64,000 nt of DNA. Origin: Bradyrhizobium sp. CCBAU 51765 (lineage in GTDB: Bacteria > Pseudomonadota > Alphaproteobacteria > Rhizobiales > Xanthobacteraceae). The notes beneath the pieces were generated by a model. The model saw only the letters and a list, made by a program, of their open reading frames with translations, was not told the origin of the DNA and searched no databases. Positions 9,296 to 17,278 of the stretch are shown here, in pieces (the stretch's first letter is position 1; the number at the start of each line of letters is the position of its first letter). Location: positions 2,345,001 through 2,409,000 of the forward strand of contig NZ_CP030038.1 in assembly GCF_015291725.1 (NCBI RefSeq), in the 5' to 3' direction. Position numbers and translations under genes: made by a program.

Positions 9296-10897
9296 CTACA
9301 TTCGATAGACCGGCCGCGTGCCGGTGACGGGCGGCTCCATCGCGCCGATCGCAAGACAGAGCCCGAGCACGTCGCGGGTATCGGAAGGGTCGATCAGGCC
9401 GTCGTCCCAGAGCCGCGCCGTGCAGTAATAGGGATCGGACTGCTCGTCGAACATCTGGCGCAATTGCTGCTCGTGGGCGGCGAGGTCGGCTTCGGTCGCG
9501 GGATTGCGCGAGATGCTGGATCGACGCAGGTCCATCAGCACCGAGCTGCCGACGTCTGGGCTCATGGTGCCGAGGCGGGCGTTCGGCCACATGAACATGA
9601 AGCGCGGCCGGAAGCCGCGGCCGCTCATGCCGTAATTGCCCGCGCCATAGGAACCACCGGTCACGACGGTGTAGCGCGGCACGCGCGCGTTGGAGACGGC
9701 ATAGACGAGCTTCGCCGAATTCTTCGCAATTCCGGTCCGTTCCGCCTCCGATCCGACCATGAAGCCGGTGATGTTCTGCAGGAACAGGATCGGAACGTTG
9801 CGCTGGTCGCACAGCTCAATGAAGTGTGCACCCTTGAGCGAGGAGTCCGAGAACAGGACGCCGTTGTTGGCGATGATTCCGATCGGAAGTCCGTGGATAT
9901 GGGCGAAGCCGCAGATCAGCGTCGCACCATAGAGCGGCTTGAATTCGTGGAATTCGCTGCCGTCCACCATGCGCGCGATGATCTCGCGCTGGTCGAACGG
10001 CACCTTGAGATCGGCGCCGACAATCCCGGGGATCTCCGAGGCATCGAACAGGGGAGCGCGCATCGGGCGGATATCGCCATGAAATTTCTGCACGCGGTTC
10101 AAGGCGCCGACGATATCGCGCGTCTTGGCGATCGCTTCCATTTCGTCACGCGCGAAATGATCGGAGACCCCGGAAACCGTGCTGTGCATCTCCGCGCCAC
10201 CCAGCGTATCGCGATCGACGATCTCGCGGATCGCGGCTTTCACGATCTGCGGGCCGCCGAGATGGACGCTGCTGTTGCCGGCGGTCATCACGACCTCGTC
10301 GGCCAACGCTGGAATATAGGCGCCTCCGGCGGTGCATTCGCCGAACACGGTGGCGATCTGGGGAATGCCGGCCGCGGACATCCGGCATTGCCGGTAGAAT
10401 GCACCGCCGAAATGATCCTGGTCCGGAAATACCTCGTCGCCCCGCTGCAGATTGGCGCCACCGCAATCGACGAGATAGACAACTGGCAACTTGTTTTCGA
10501 AGGCGATGTCCTGCGCACGCACGTGCTTGCGGATGGTCTCCTTGAAGAACGACCCGCCCTTGGTGGTAGCATCGTTGGCGATGATCATGCAGATCACGCC
10601 GCGGATGGTGCCGATGCCGGTGACGAGGCCCGCGGCAGGCACCGCGTTGTCATAAAGCCCCCATGCGGCGAGCGGCGACAGTTCCATGAATGGGCTGAAC
10701 GGATCGACCAGTAGATCGATCCGCTCACGCACCGGAATCTTGCCGCGGTCGCGGTGGCGTTGAACCATGCGGTCGCCGCCGCCTGCGAGCGACCAGGCCT
10801 GTCGCGCGCGCAGGGTCTTCAGCAGTCCGTCATAGACGCCTGCGTTGGCCTGGAAGGTCGGAGATCGCGGATCGATCGCGCTGTTGAGCGTTGCCAT
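9296..10897 (-). CDS. Acyl-CoA carboxylase beta subunit (carboxyltransferase)
   Basis: This 533-residue carboxyl transferase has the two crotonase-like halves of the family. GRGFRPRFMFMWPNARLG lies in the C-terminal half. GECTAGGAYIPALADE and GGPQIVKAA lie in the N-terminal half and form oxyanion-hole segments. The size and the N-terminus (RDRGKIPVRERIDLLVDP) match MCC-beta/propionyl-CoA carboxylase beta subunits. It is followed after one base by the biotin subunit, and both belong to the minus arm of the TetR-controlled divergent region. A methylcrotonyl-type enzyme is possible, but no isovaleryl-CoA dehydrogenase or HMG-CoA lyase accompanies it. Confidence 0.93.
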   Translation of the reverse strand: MATLNSAIDPRSPTFQANAGVYDGLLKTLRARQAWSLAGGGDRMVQRHRDRGKIPVRERIDLLVDPFSPFMELSPLAAWGLYDNAVPAAGLVTGIGTIRGVICMIIANDATTKGGSFFKETIRKHVRAQDIAFENKLPVVYLVDCGGANLQRGDEVFPDQDHFGGAFYRQCRMSAAGIPQIATVFGECTAGGAYIPALADEVVMTAGNSSVHLGGPQIVKAAIREIVDRDTLGGAEMHSTVSGVSDHFARDEMEAIAKTRDIVGALNRVQKFHGDIRPMRAPLFDASEIPGIVGADLKVPFDQREIIARMVDGSEFHEFKPLYGATLICGFAHIHGLPIGIIANNGVLFSDSSLKGAHFIELCDQRNVPILFLQNITGFMVGSEAERTGIAKNSAKLVYAVSNARVPRYTVVTGGSYGAGNYGMSGRGFRPRFMFMWPNARLGTMSPDVGSSVLMDLRRSSISRNPATEADLAAHEQQLRQMFDEQSDPYYCTARLWDDGLIDPSDTRDVLGLCLAIGAMEPPVTGTRPVYRM

Positions 10898-10931
10898 ATT
10901 GGATGTCGCCGAAGTCTCTTCTCGATTGGGT

Positions 10932-11384
10932 TCAGGTCGTGCCGTCGGGGCGACGCTGCATCAGCAGCACGATCGATCCGGTCTGCACGATCTCGTCGCG
11001 CTGGTTCAAAACCTCGAAGCCGAGCTTGAGAACGCCGCGTCCGGCCACCTTGCTGGGCCGGGCTTCGAGCGGGGTGACATTGGCGCTGATGGTGTCGCCG
11101 GGCTTGACCGGTGCTTGAAACTCCCACGACACGCCCAGCAGGCCCATAGCGGTGCCGTCGATCCAGTTCATCTGCGACATCAGGCCGATCGCGCTCGAGA
11201 GCACCAGCGGCCCGTGCGCGACACGGCTGCCGAAGATGCTCTTCCTGGAGAATTCCTCGTCGACGTGCAGCGGGTTGTGGTCGCCGACCAGCCCGGCGAA
11301 TAGCGAGACGTCGCCTTCGTTTACCGTCCGGCCACGCGTTCTGCGCGTACGATTGAGTTCGAATTCTTCCAGGTAGAGACCCAA
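10932..11384 (-). CDS. MaoC-family acyl-CoA (de)hydratase
   Basis: This 150-residue hot-dog protein contains the classical motif FAGLVGDHNPLHVDEEF followed by RVAHGPLVLS, where the Asp and His of D-x-N-P-x-H carry out hydration of a 2-enoyl-CoA. It is the first gene of the minus-strand operon, divergent from the TetR gene, with a palindromic operator in the 118-bp gap. A 34-bp gap separates it from the carboxylase beta gene. Having two MaoC paralogues in one operon suggests two hydration steps, one before and one after carboxylation, but this is inference. Confidence 0.88.
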   Translation of the reverse strand: MGLYLEEFELNRTRRTRGRTVNEGDVSLFAGLVGDHNPLHVDEEFSRKSIFGSRVAHGPLVLSSAIGLMSQMNWIDGTAMGLLGVSWEFQAPVKPGDTISANVTPLEARPSKVAGRGVLKLGFEVLNQRDEIVQTGSIVLLMQRRPDGTT

Positions 11385-11421
11385 CGTAATTCCCCTTATT
11401 CGGCTGCCACTTACTGCCTAA

Positions 11422-11437
11422 CTAACCGGACGGTTAG
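11422..11437. promoter_or_regulatory. Palindromic operator for the adjacent TetR regulator
   Basis: CTAACCG-GA-CGGTTAG is a perfect 7-bp inverted repeat with a 2-bp centre in the gap between the divergent MaoC and TetR genes. The TAACCGnnCGGTTA shape is typical of TetR operators controlling acyl-CoA catabolism. Its position allows control of both arms of the regulon. Binding is inferred, not shown. Confidence 0.65.
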
Positions 11438-11502
11438 CAAACCGACTTGTCAGACAGTAGACTAGCGGGTAGCTTGGTGGCCGGCAAGATGGGGAGGTCG
11501 AT

Positions 11503-12246
11503 TTGTTTCCGACCAGGGAAGACGTGCACGGGATCAAGCGCCTCGAGGTGCTGCGCGAGGCCGCGGCGTCGTTCAATTTCAAGGGCTATCACGCGACGTC
11601 GATGAACGAGATCGCGGCGAGCCTCGGCGTCACGAAGGCCGCGCTCTATCACTACTTCCCGAACAAGAACAGTTTGCTGGCCGCGTGTTTCGACCATGCC
11701 ATGGACGCGGCGTTCGCGAGCATGGAGCGCGCGCGCAAAGAGGGGCGCAACGGCCGAGAGCGGCTGGTTCTGACGATGTCCTACTACGTCGCGCAGCTGA
11801 TCAATGAGCTGAATTGCTGCGTCGTGCTGATGGAAGACAAGGCTCTGGAGCCGGAAGATCAGGCCAAGCTCGTGCGGCAGCGCGACCGCTTCGAGCGGGC
11901 CCTGCGCAGCTTCATTCGCGAGGGGATCGATGACGGGAGCGTCGTGCCGTGCGATCCCAAGCTCGCGGTCTTCGTCATTCTGGGCGCCATGAATTGGGTG
12001 CCGAAATGGTTCAAGCCGAGCGGCGCCTGGAAGCCCGATCAGCTCAACGCGGCCCTCGCCCAGATGTTCGAGAGGTTGGTTTCGTCATCGCCGGTGGCCG
12101 CCATGGCAAGTGACGTGGGTGAGCTTCCGTCGAGTGCGGGGCCGCCGTTGAGCCTGAGCTCGCTCGGCTTGCGTGGGCACGGCGCGCGCGTAACGAAAAT
12201 TGCAAAAAAGACTGACAAGAAAGTCAAAGTGGGAGGAAGACGATGA
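11503..12246 (+). CDS. TetR/AcrR family transcriptional regulator
   Basis: This 247-residue protein has an N-terminal TetR helix-turn-helix (SMNEIAASLGVTKAALYHYF, about residues 30-50) and a ligand-binding C-terminal domain. The start is a TTG at 11503, with GGGGAGG six bases upstream, and no in-frame ATG fits. The last 25 residues form an unusual Lys/Arg-rich tail (KIAKKTDKKVKVGGRR) beyond the normal fold. It lies between the divergent arms and probably represses both until an acyl-CoA intermediate binds. The Liv importer genes start 80 bp downstream on the same strand. Confidence 0.9.
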   Translation: MFPTREDVHGIKRLEVLREAAASFNFKGYHATSMNEIAASLGVTKAALYHYFPNKNSLLAACFDHAMDAAFASMERARKEGRNGRERLVLTMSYYVAQLINELNCCVVLMEDKALEPEDQAKLVRQRDRFERALRSFIREGIDDGSVVPCDPKLAVFVILGAMNWVPKWFKPSGAWKPDQLNAALAQMFERLVSSSPVAAMASDVGELPSSAGPPLSLSSLGLRGHGARVTKIAKKTDKKVKVGGRR

Positions 12247-12326
12247 GGACGGGAGAGATGCGAAGACCGGGGGCTTCAAAAAATCTTTCTTCATCGCTTT
12301 GACGGCGTGAGGGAGCAGATTTTGTC

Positions 12327-13199
12327 ATGATCGCCAATCTCATCGTTGGAGGTCTCGCGGCCGGCTGCCTCTATGCAATGGTCGGCATCGCGATCGTCGT
12401 CGTGCTCAACATCACCGACATCGCCAACTTCGCTCAGGGCGAGATGGCGATGGTGACCACGTTCTTCGCCTACTGGCTGCTCGACAGCGTCGGCCTCACC
12501 TGGTGGCAAGCGGTGCCGGTCGCGATCCTGTTCGGTATGGTGCAGGGCATCGTCATCCAGCAGGTCGTGATCCGGCCCCTGATCGGCAGTCCGGTGCTGT
12601 CGGCGATCATCGCGACGCTCGGGCTCAATATCGTGCTCAACAGCGTCGCCGGACTGATCTGGGGGCATCAGACCTATACGTTCCCGTCGCCTTTCGCATT
12701 CTCTGCCCCCCTCATGATCGGAAGTGTGCCGGTCCCTGTCGCCAGCGTCGTCAGCATCTTGGCCGGCCTGGCGATTGTCGTGGCGATGACTTGGTTTCTC
12801 CGCTTCACCTGGATCGGTATCGGCTTGCGCGCGGCGAGCCAGAACCCCACGGTCGCGCGCATGATGGGCGTGTCGATCTCGCGCACATCGGCAATCGCAT
12901 GGGGCCTTGGCGGGTTAATCGGCGGCATAGCCGGAATCCTGGTCGCGCCCTTGCTGTTCCTCGACACCAATCTGATGGGGGCGCTTCTCATCAAGGCCTT
13001 CGCCGGCGGGGTGCTCGGCGGCCTGCACAGCCTGATCGGCGTCTTCCTCGGCTGCCTCGCGCTCGGGGTCGCGGAGAACCTGGTGGGTGCCTATGTCTCG
13101 CCGGCTTTCGGGGAGGCCATCACCTTCATCATCATCATCGCCGTGCTGATCGTGCGGCCCGAGGGTGTCTTCGGCCGTGTCAAGGTGCGTAAAGTATGA
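12327..13199 (+). CDS. Branched-chain amino acid-type ABC permease (LivH family)
   Basis: This 290-residue inner-membrane protein has about eight hydrophobic segments and the LivH hallmark ALGLNIVLN region, with RAASQNPTVARMMGVS as the cytoplasmic loop. It begins MIANLIVGGLAAGCLYAMVG, typical for the family. It forms a permease pair with LivM at 13196 (ATGA overlap), followed by the two ATPases and a ligase. The substrates of such Hmg/Liv-type importers in catabolic clusters are often carboxylic or aromatic acids rather than amino acids. Here the adjacent acyl-CoA ligase supports a carboxylic acid. Confidence 0.92.
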   Translation: MIANLIVGGLAAGCLYAMVGIAIVVVLNITDIANFAQGEMAMVTTFFAYWLLDSVGLTWWQAVPVAILFGMVQGIVIQQVVIRPLIGSPVLSAIIATLGLNIVLNSVAGLIWGHQTYTFPSPFAFSAPLMIGSVPVPVASVVSILAGLAIVVAMTWFLRFTWIGIGLRAASQNPTVARMMGVSISRTSAIAWGLGGLIGGIAGILVAPLLFLDTNLMGALLIKAFAGGVLGGLHSLIGVFLGCLALGVAENLVGAYVSPAFGEAITFIIIIAVLIVRPEGVFGRVKVRKV

Positions 13200-14161
13200 G
13201 CGCCGCAACCGACATGGAGCGCACGCAGCGCCAGGCCACGTCAGTTGGCGCGGGAGCGTTGCTCGGCCTTTGTCTTGCCGCAGCCTGCGCTGCCCCGTTC
13301 GTGCTGAATGGCTACGGGCTCTACGTGCTGACATTGACCGGCGTGTTCGCGCTGGTTGCGCTCGGGCTCAATCTGCTCACCGGTTATGCCGGCCAGATCA
13401 GCCTGTGCCATGCTGCCTTCTTCGGCGTCGGTGCCTACGCCACCGCGATCCTGACGCAAAGCGCGGGTGTTCCCTATCTGCTGTCGCTTCTCGTGGCGGC
13501 TTTGTTCACAGCATGCGTGGGCGCCGTCGTCGCGGTGCCGGCGATGCGACTCAAGAGCCTCTATCTCGCCATTGCGACGCTTGGTTTCGGCGTGGTGCTG
13601 CAGAAGATCATCTTTGAGTGGCGCGGCCTCACTAACGGCGGCGGCGGTCTCGCGCTCAGTCCGCCAGTGATCGCCGGGTATGAGCTGCGCGCGATGGGTC
13701 TGTATTACCTGACGTTGGCGGTCGTGACGCTTGGTATTTGGGGCGCATGGAATGTCAGCCGCGGCCGTACCGGACGCGCGCTCCTGATCATCAAGGAAAG
13801 CGAGATTGCGGCCGGCGCACTCGGCATTCCCGCTGCGCGCTACAAGGTGATCGCCTTCGCCATCAGCGCATTCTATGCGGCGGTTGCCGGCGGGCTGTTC
13901 GCCTATCTGGTCCGATACATCCACCCCGAGAATTTCAGCGTAGGTCTCTCCATCGCCTTCCTCAGCATGGTCGTAATCGGCGGGCTCGGCACCATCGGCG
14001 GGTCGATCGTCGGCGCGGCTTTCTACGTCATCGTTCCCGAGCTGTTGCGCGGCATCAAGGACGCGCCGGGCCTGGTGTTTGGCCTGCTGCTCGTCGTCGT
14101 CATGGTGCTGATGCCGCAGGGCCTCTGGGGGTTGGTGCGACGTCTTGGGCGGAGGAGCTGA
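13196..14161 (+). CDS. Branched-chain amino acid-type ABC permease (LivM family)
   Basis: This 321-residue membrane protein has the LivM signatures GLNLLTGYAGQISLCHAAFFGVGAY and GGLGTIGGSIVGAAFYVIVPE. It starts inside the LivH stop (ATGA), and its own stop lies one base before the start of LivG, so the four transporter genes are tightly coupled. It provides the second half of the transmembrane pore. The cytoplasmic loop IKESEIAAGALGIP is the expected ATPase contact. Only the local gene context suggests a ligand. Confidence 0.92.
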   Translation: MSAATDMERTQRQATSVGAGALLGLCLAAACAAPFVLNGYGLYVLTLTGVFALVALGLNLLTGYAGQISLCHAAFFGVGAYATAILTQSAGVPYLLSLLVAALFTACVGAVVAVPAMRLKSLYLAIATLGFGVVLQKIIFEWRGLTNGGGGLALSPPVIAGYELRAMGLYYLTLAVVTLGIWGAWNVSRGRTGRALLIIKESEIAAGALGIPAARYKVIAFAISAFYAAVAGGLFAYLVRYIHPENFSVGLSIAFLSMVVIGGLGTIGGSIVGAAFYVIVPELLRGIKDAPGLVFGLLLVVVMVLMPQGLWGLVRRLGRRS

Positions 14162-14162
14162 G

Positions 14163-14927
14163 ATGGCACGCCTTTCGATCGAAGAAGTCTCGGTTGATTT
14201 CGGTGGCATCCACGCGCTACGCGACGTCACCTTTGAGCTGGAATCGGGCTCAATCGTCGGCCTAATCGGGCCGAACGGCGCCGGCAAAAGCACGCTTCTG
14301 AATTGCGTTTCCGGGATCACACGGCCGAGCCGGGGCCGGGTGCGGCTCGATGAAAAGGTGCTCTCGGAATTGCCGCCGGCCAGCGTCGCCGGCTGCGGCA
14401 TCGGCCGCGTATTCCAGCATCCGGAGCTGGTCGCCGATCTCTCGGTGCAGGAAAATCTGCTGATCGCCTGCCACCGTTCGCTCGGCTATGGCCTCGTCAG
14501 CGAGCTTCTGAAGCTGCCAAACATGTGGAAGGCCGAGCGCGACGCGGCGCGGCGAGTCGAGGAGGTGCTTGGTCGCCTCGGACTGTCCGATAGCGCGGAG
14601 CTCACGATCCGCAATCTGCCCTACGGTCACCGCAAGCTGGTCGATCTCGGCCGCGCGCTGTTGATGGATATCCGGTTCCTGTTGCTGGATGAGCCGATCG
14701 CCGGCCTGAACGACGCCGAGGTCGCCAAGCTCCGCGATCTTCTGCTCCGCCTGCGGGAGGAACTCGGTCTCGGTATTCTCGTCGTCGAGCACAACATGCC
14801 GTTCGTCTCGCGTCTTTGCGACCGTCTTGTCGTGCTCGATTTGGGCCGGCTGATAGCCAACGGCGCGCCGGCCGATGTGCTCAGCGCCCCCAAGGTGATG
14901 GCCTCCTATCTCGGCGAGGACGCCTGA
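14163..14927 (+). CDS. Liv-type ABC ATPase (LivG family)
   Basis: This 254-residue ATPase has Walker A GPNGAGKS, Walker B LLLDEPIAGL and the H-loop VVEHNM. The signature motif is weakly conserved (NLPYGHRKLVDLGRAL in place of LSYGQQR), as in some LivG subunits. The ATG at 14163 follows GGAGGAG at the end of livM, which selects it over a start inside the upstream gene. It should form the energising heterodimer with LivF at 14927. Confidence 0.9.
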   Translation: MARLSIEEVSVDFGGIHALRDVTFELESGSIVGLIGPNGAGKSTLLNCVSGITRPSRGRVRLDEKVLSELPPASVAGCGIGRVFQHPELVADLSVQENLLIACHRSLGYGLVSELLKLPNMWKAERDAARRVEEVLGRLGLSDSAELTIRNLPYGHRKLVDLGRALLMDIRFLLLDEPIAGLNDAEVAKLRDLLLRLREELGLGILVVEHNMPFVSRLCDRLVVLDLGRLIANGAPADVLSAPKVMASYLGEDA

Positions 14928-15628
14928 TGCTAGAAATTACCAATCTCAACGTCCGATACGGCGCGGTCGAAGCGTTGCGCGACGTCTCGATCAAGGTGAG
15001 CTCGGGCAGCCTCGTCGCGATCCTTGGCGCCAACGGTGCGGGTAAGTCGACCTTGCTGCGGGCGATCAGCGGAATCGTCGGCGCGTCTTCGGGCAGCATT
15101 GCTCTGCTCGGCAACGCCATCGATGGCTTGAGCCCGGAGGAGATCGTGCGTCGTGGCGTAGCGCATGTGCCCGAAGGCCGCGGCATCTTTCCGGACCTGA
15201 CAGTGAAGGAAAACCTCATGATCGGCGCGTACGCGCGCCGGGGGCGGGATCTCACCGGCGACTACGGCAAGGTGATGCAGATGTTCCCCCCGATAGCGCG
15301 GCGCGAGCGGCAGTTCGGCTACACGCTGTCCGGCGGGGAGCAACAGATGCTGGCGATCGGCCGCGCGCTAATGGCCTCGCCGCAGGTGCTGTTGGCCGAC
15401 GAATTGAGCCTCGGGCTTGCGCCAATCATCGTCAAGCAGGTCTTCGCCAAGCTCGACGAGGTGCGCAGGGCCGGCATCACGGTGCTCGTCGTCGAGCAGA
15501 ATGCACGGCTCGCGATGAAATTCGCTGACTATCTCTATGTGCTCAAGTACGGCCGCGTGGTGATGGAAGGACCGCGGGACGAGTTCGAACGATCGACCGA
15601 GTTGGTCGACGCTTACCTTGGTATTTGA
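14927..15628 (+). CDS. Liv-type ABC ATPase (LivF family)
   Basis: This 233-residue ATPase has Walker A GANGAGKST, signature LSGGEQQM and an H-loop in VVEQNARLAMKFAD. Walker B reads VLLADELSLGL, with Leu in place of the usual Pro after the catalytic Glu. The change is modest and seen in some active homologues. The ATG overlaps the LivG stop (TGATG). Its 3' end abuts the acyl-CoA ligase gene, consistent with uptake coupled to immediate CoA activation. Confidence 0.92.
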   Translation: MLEITNLNVRYGAVEALRDVSIKVSSGSLVAILGANGAGKSTLLRAISGIVGASSGSIALLGNAIDGLSPEEIVRRGVAHVPEGRGIFPDLTVKENLMIGAYARRGRDLTGDYGKVMQMFPPIARRERQFGYTLSGGEQQMLAIGRALMASPQVLLADELSLGLAPIIVKQVFAKLDEVRRAGITVLVVEQNARLAMKFADYLYVLKYGRVVMEGPRDEFERSTELVDAYLGI

Positions 15629-15630
15629 CG

Positions 15631-17241
15631 ATGCATGATTATCCTCTCAAGCAGCGCACCATTGGACGACTATTGGCTGACAAGGCGGCACGCATCGGCG
15701 GCCGCACCTGGCTGATTCATGGCGATGAGAGGTATAGCTACGCCGAGGCACACGATATCTCCAATCGCTACGCCAACGGATTTGCTGAGCTTGGCGTCCG
15801 CAAGGGAGATCACGTCGCGATCATGATGCCCAACTGTCCGGAGTTCATCTGGACAATTTGGGGACTCGGCAAGCTTGGCGCGGTATCGGTGCCGCTCAAC
15901 ACCGCGGCGAGGGGCGACCTCCTGCACTACTTCGTCACGCAATCGGATTCGTCCATGGTCGTGGTGGCGAGCGAATGGGCCGATCGCATGGCCGAAGCCC
16001 TGGCGGTCGAGAACGATATTCGGACGTTTGTTACCCATGGTGGGGCCGGGGCGAAGCTCGCGAGCCTGGGCAAGCCGCTGGTCGATATCAAGGTGCTGGC
16101 GAACTCTTCCCCCGTCGAGCCGGATCCCGAATTGGTGCAGGCGAGCGACCCGCAATACATCATGTACACCTCCGGCACCACTGGCCCGTCGAAGGGGGTG
16201 ATCAGCCCGCATTCACAAGCACATGGCGTAGGCCGCTCGCTGGCAGGGAATTACGGCTATCGCAGCGATGACGTAATCTTTACCTGCCTGCCGCTCTTTC
16301 ACGGCAACGCACTCTGGTACTCCTGCTACGCGGCTTTCTGGGCCGATTGCACGCTGGCGATCTCGCCGCGTTTCTCGGCGAGCACTTTCTGGGACGAGAT
16401 CAGGGCGACAGGCGCCACCCAGTTCAATTCGCTCGGTGCCATGACCAATATTCTGCTGCGCGCTCCGCCGTCGCCGCGGGATCGCGATCATCGCGTGCGC
16501 CAGGCCATGATCGTGCCGCTGTCACGGGAATCCTATCGGGATGTTTCCGATCGCTTTGGCGTTCAGGTGACCTCGCTTTATGCGATGACCGAAACCTTCG
16601 CCGTGACGATGTTCTGCCCCGATGATCCCGAAGCCAAAGGCGCCTCGGCTGGCCGGCCGCGCGGCCTCGCCGAGATCCTGATCGTCAACGATGAGGACGA
16701 TCCGCTGCCGACGGGCGAGGTCGGCGAGATCTGCGTGCGCCCCTGCGAGCAGGGGATCGTCATGTCGGGCTATTACAAGATGCCGGAGGCGACGGTGCGC
16801 GATATGCGCAATCTCTGGCTTCACACCGGCGACCGTGGCCGGCTCGACGACGACGGCTACCTGTATTTTGTCGACCGCAAGAAGGAGGCCATCCGCCGCC
16901 GTGGCGAGAACATCTCGGCATACGAGGTGGAGATGCTCGTGGCGAAGCACCCCGCCGTGTTGGAGGTCGCTGCCGTGCCGGTGACCTCGGAACTGAGCGA
17001 GGACGAGGTGATGATCTATGTCGTTCGTCGCGACAACGCGAAGGTCAGCGAGGAGGAGCTGGTGCGCTTTGCCAACCACAACATGGCGCATTTCATGGTG
17101 CCGCGCTTCGTGCATTTCATTGACGCCTTGCCCAAGACTGCGAGTGAGAAGATCGAAAAATACAAGCTGAAGACTTGGGCCGAGCAGAACCGTGCATTCC
17201 TGTGGGATCGCGAGGCTGTTGGCCTCAAGCTCGAGCGCTGA
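15631..17241 (+). CDS. AMP-forming acyl-CoA synthetase (class I ligase)
   Basis: This 536-residue ANL-superfamily ligase activates a carboxylic acid to its CoA thioester via an acyl-AMP. The P-loop YTSGTTGPSKG is near residue 176, the A5-type motif YAMTET near 310, TGDRGRLDDDGYL near 410 and the hinge DRKKEAIRRRGENIS just after. The C-terminal catalytic Lys is probably in TASEKIEKYKL. A TTG at 15625 overlaps the livF stop, but the ATG at 15631 is the simpler start. It resembles the CaiC/long-chain ligase branch. It should feed the carboxylase/MaoC/lyase pathway encoded on the opposite strand. Confidence 0.9.
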   Translation: MHDYPLKQRTIGRLLADKAARIGGRTWLIHGDERYSYAEAHDISNRYANGFAELGVRKGDHVAIMMPNCPEFIWTIWGLGKLGAVSVPLNTAARGDLLHYFVTQSDSSMVVVASEWADRMAEALAVENDIRTFVTHGGAGAKLASLGKPLVDIKVLANSSPVEPDPELVQASDPQYIMYTSGTTGPSKGVISPHSQAHGVGRSLAGNYGYRSDDVIFTCLPLFHGNALWYSCYAAFWADCTLAISPRFSASTFWDEIRATGATQFNSLGAMTNILLRAPPSPRDRDHRVRQAMIVPLSRESYRDVSDRFGVQVTSLYAMTETFAVTMFCPDDPEAKGASAGRPRGLAEILIVNDEDDPLPTGEVGEICVRPCEQGIVMSGYYKMPEATVRDMRNLWLHTGDRGRLDDDGYLYFVDRKKEAIRRRGENISAYEVEMLVAKHPAVLEVAAVPVTSELSEDEVMIYVVRRDNAKVSEEELVRFANHNMAHFMVPRFVHFIDALPKTASEKIEKYKLKTWAEQNRAFLWDREAVGLKLER

Positions 17242-17278
17242 GCGTTCTATCAACAAAAACATGAATGGGAGAGGAAGC

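Noticed and set aside
7735..10714. Long plus-strand open frames (about 530 codons each) opposite the carboxylase genes
   Set aside because: They mirror the codon pattern of the biotin carboxylase and carboxyltransferase genes on the minus strand, are rich in Arg/His/Gln and Ala/Gly, and show no domain. High-GC antisense shadows.
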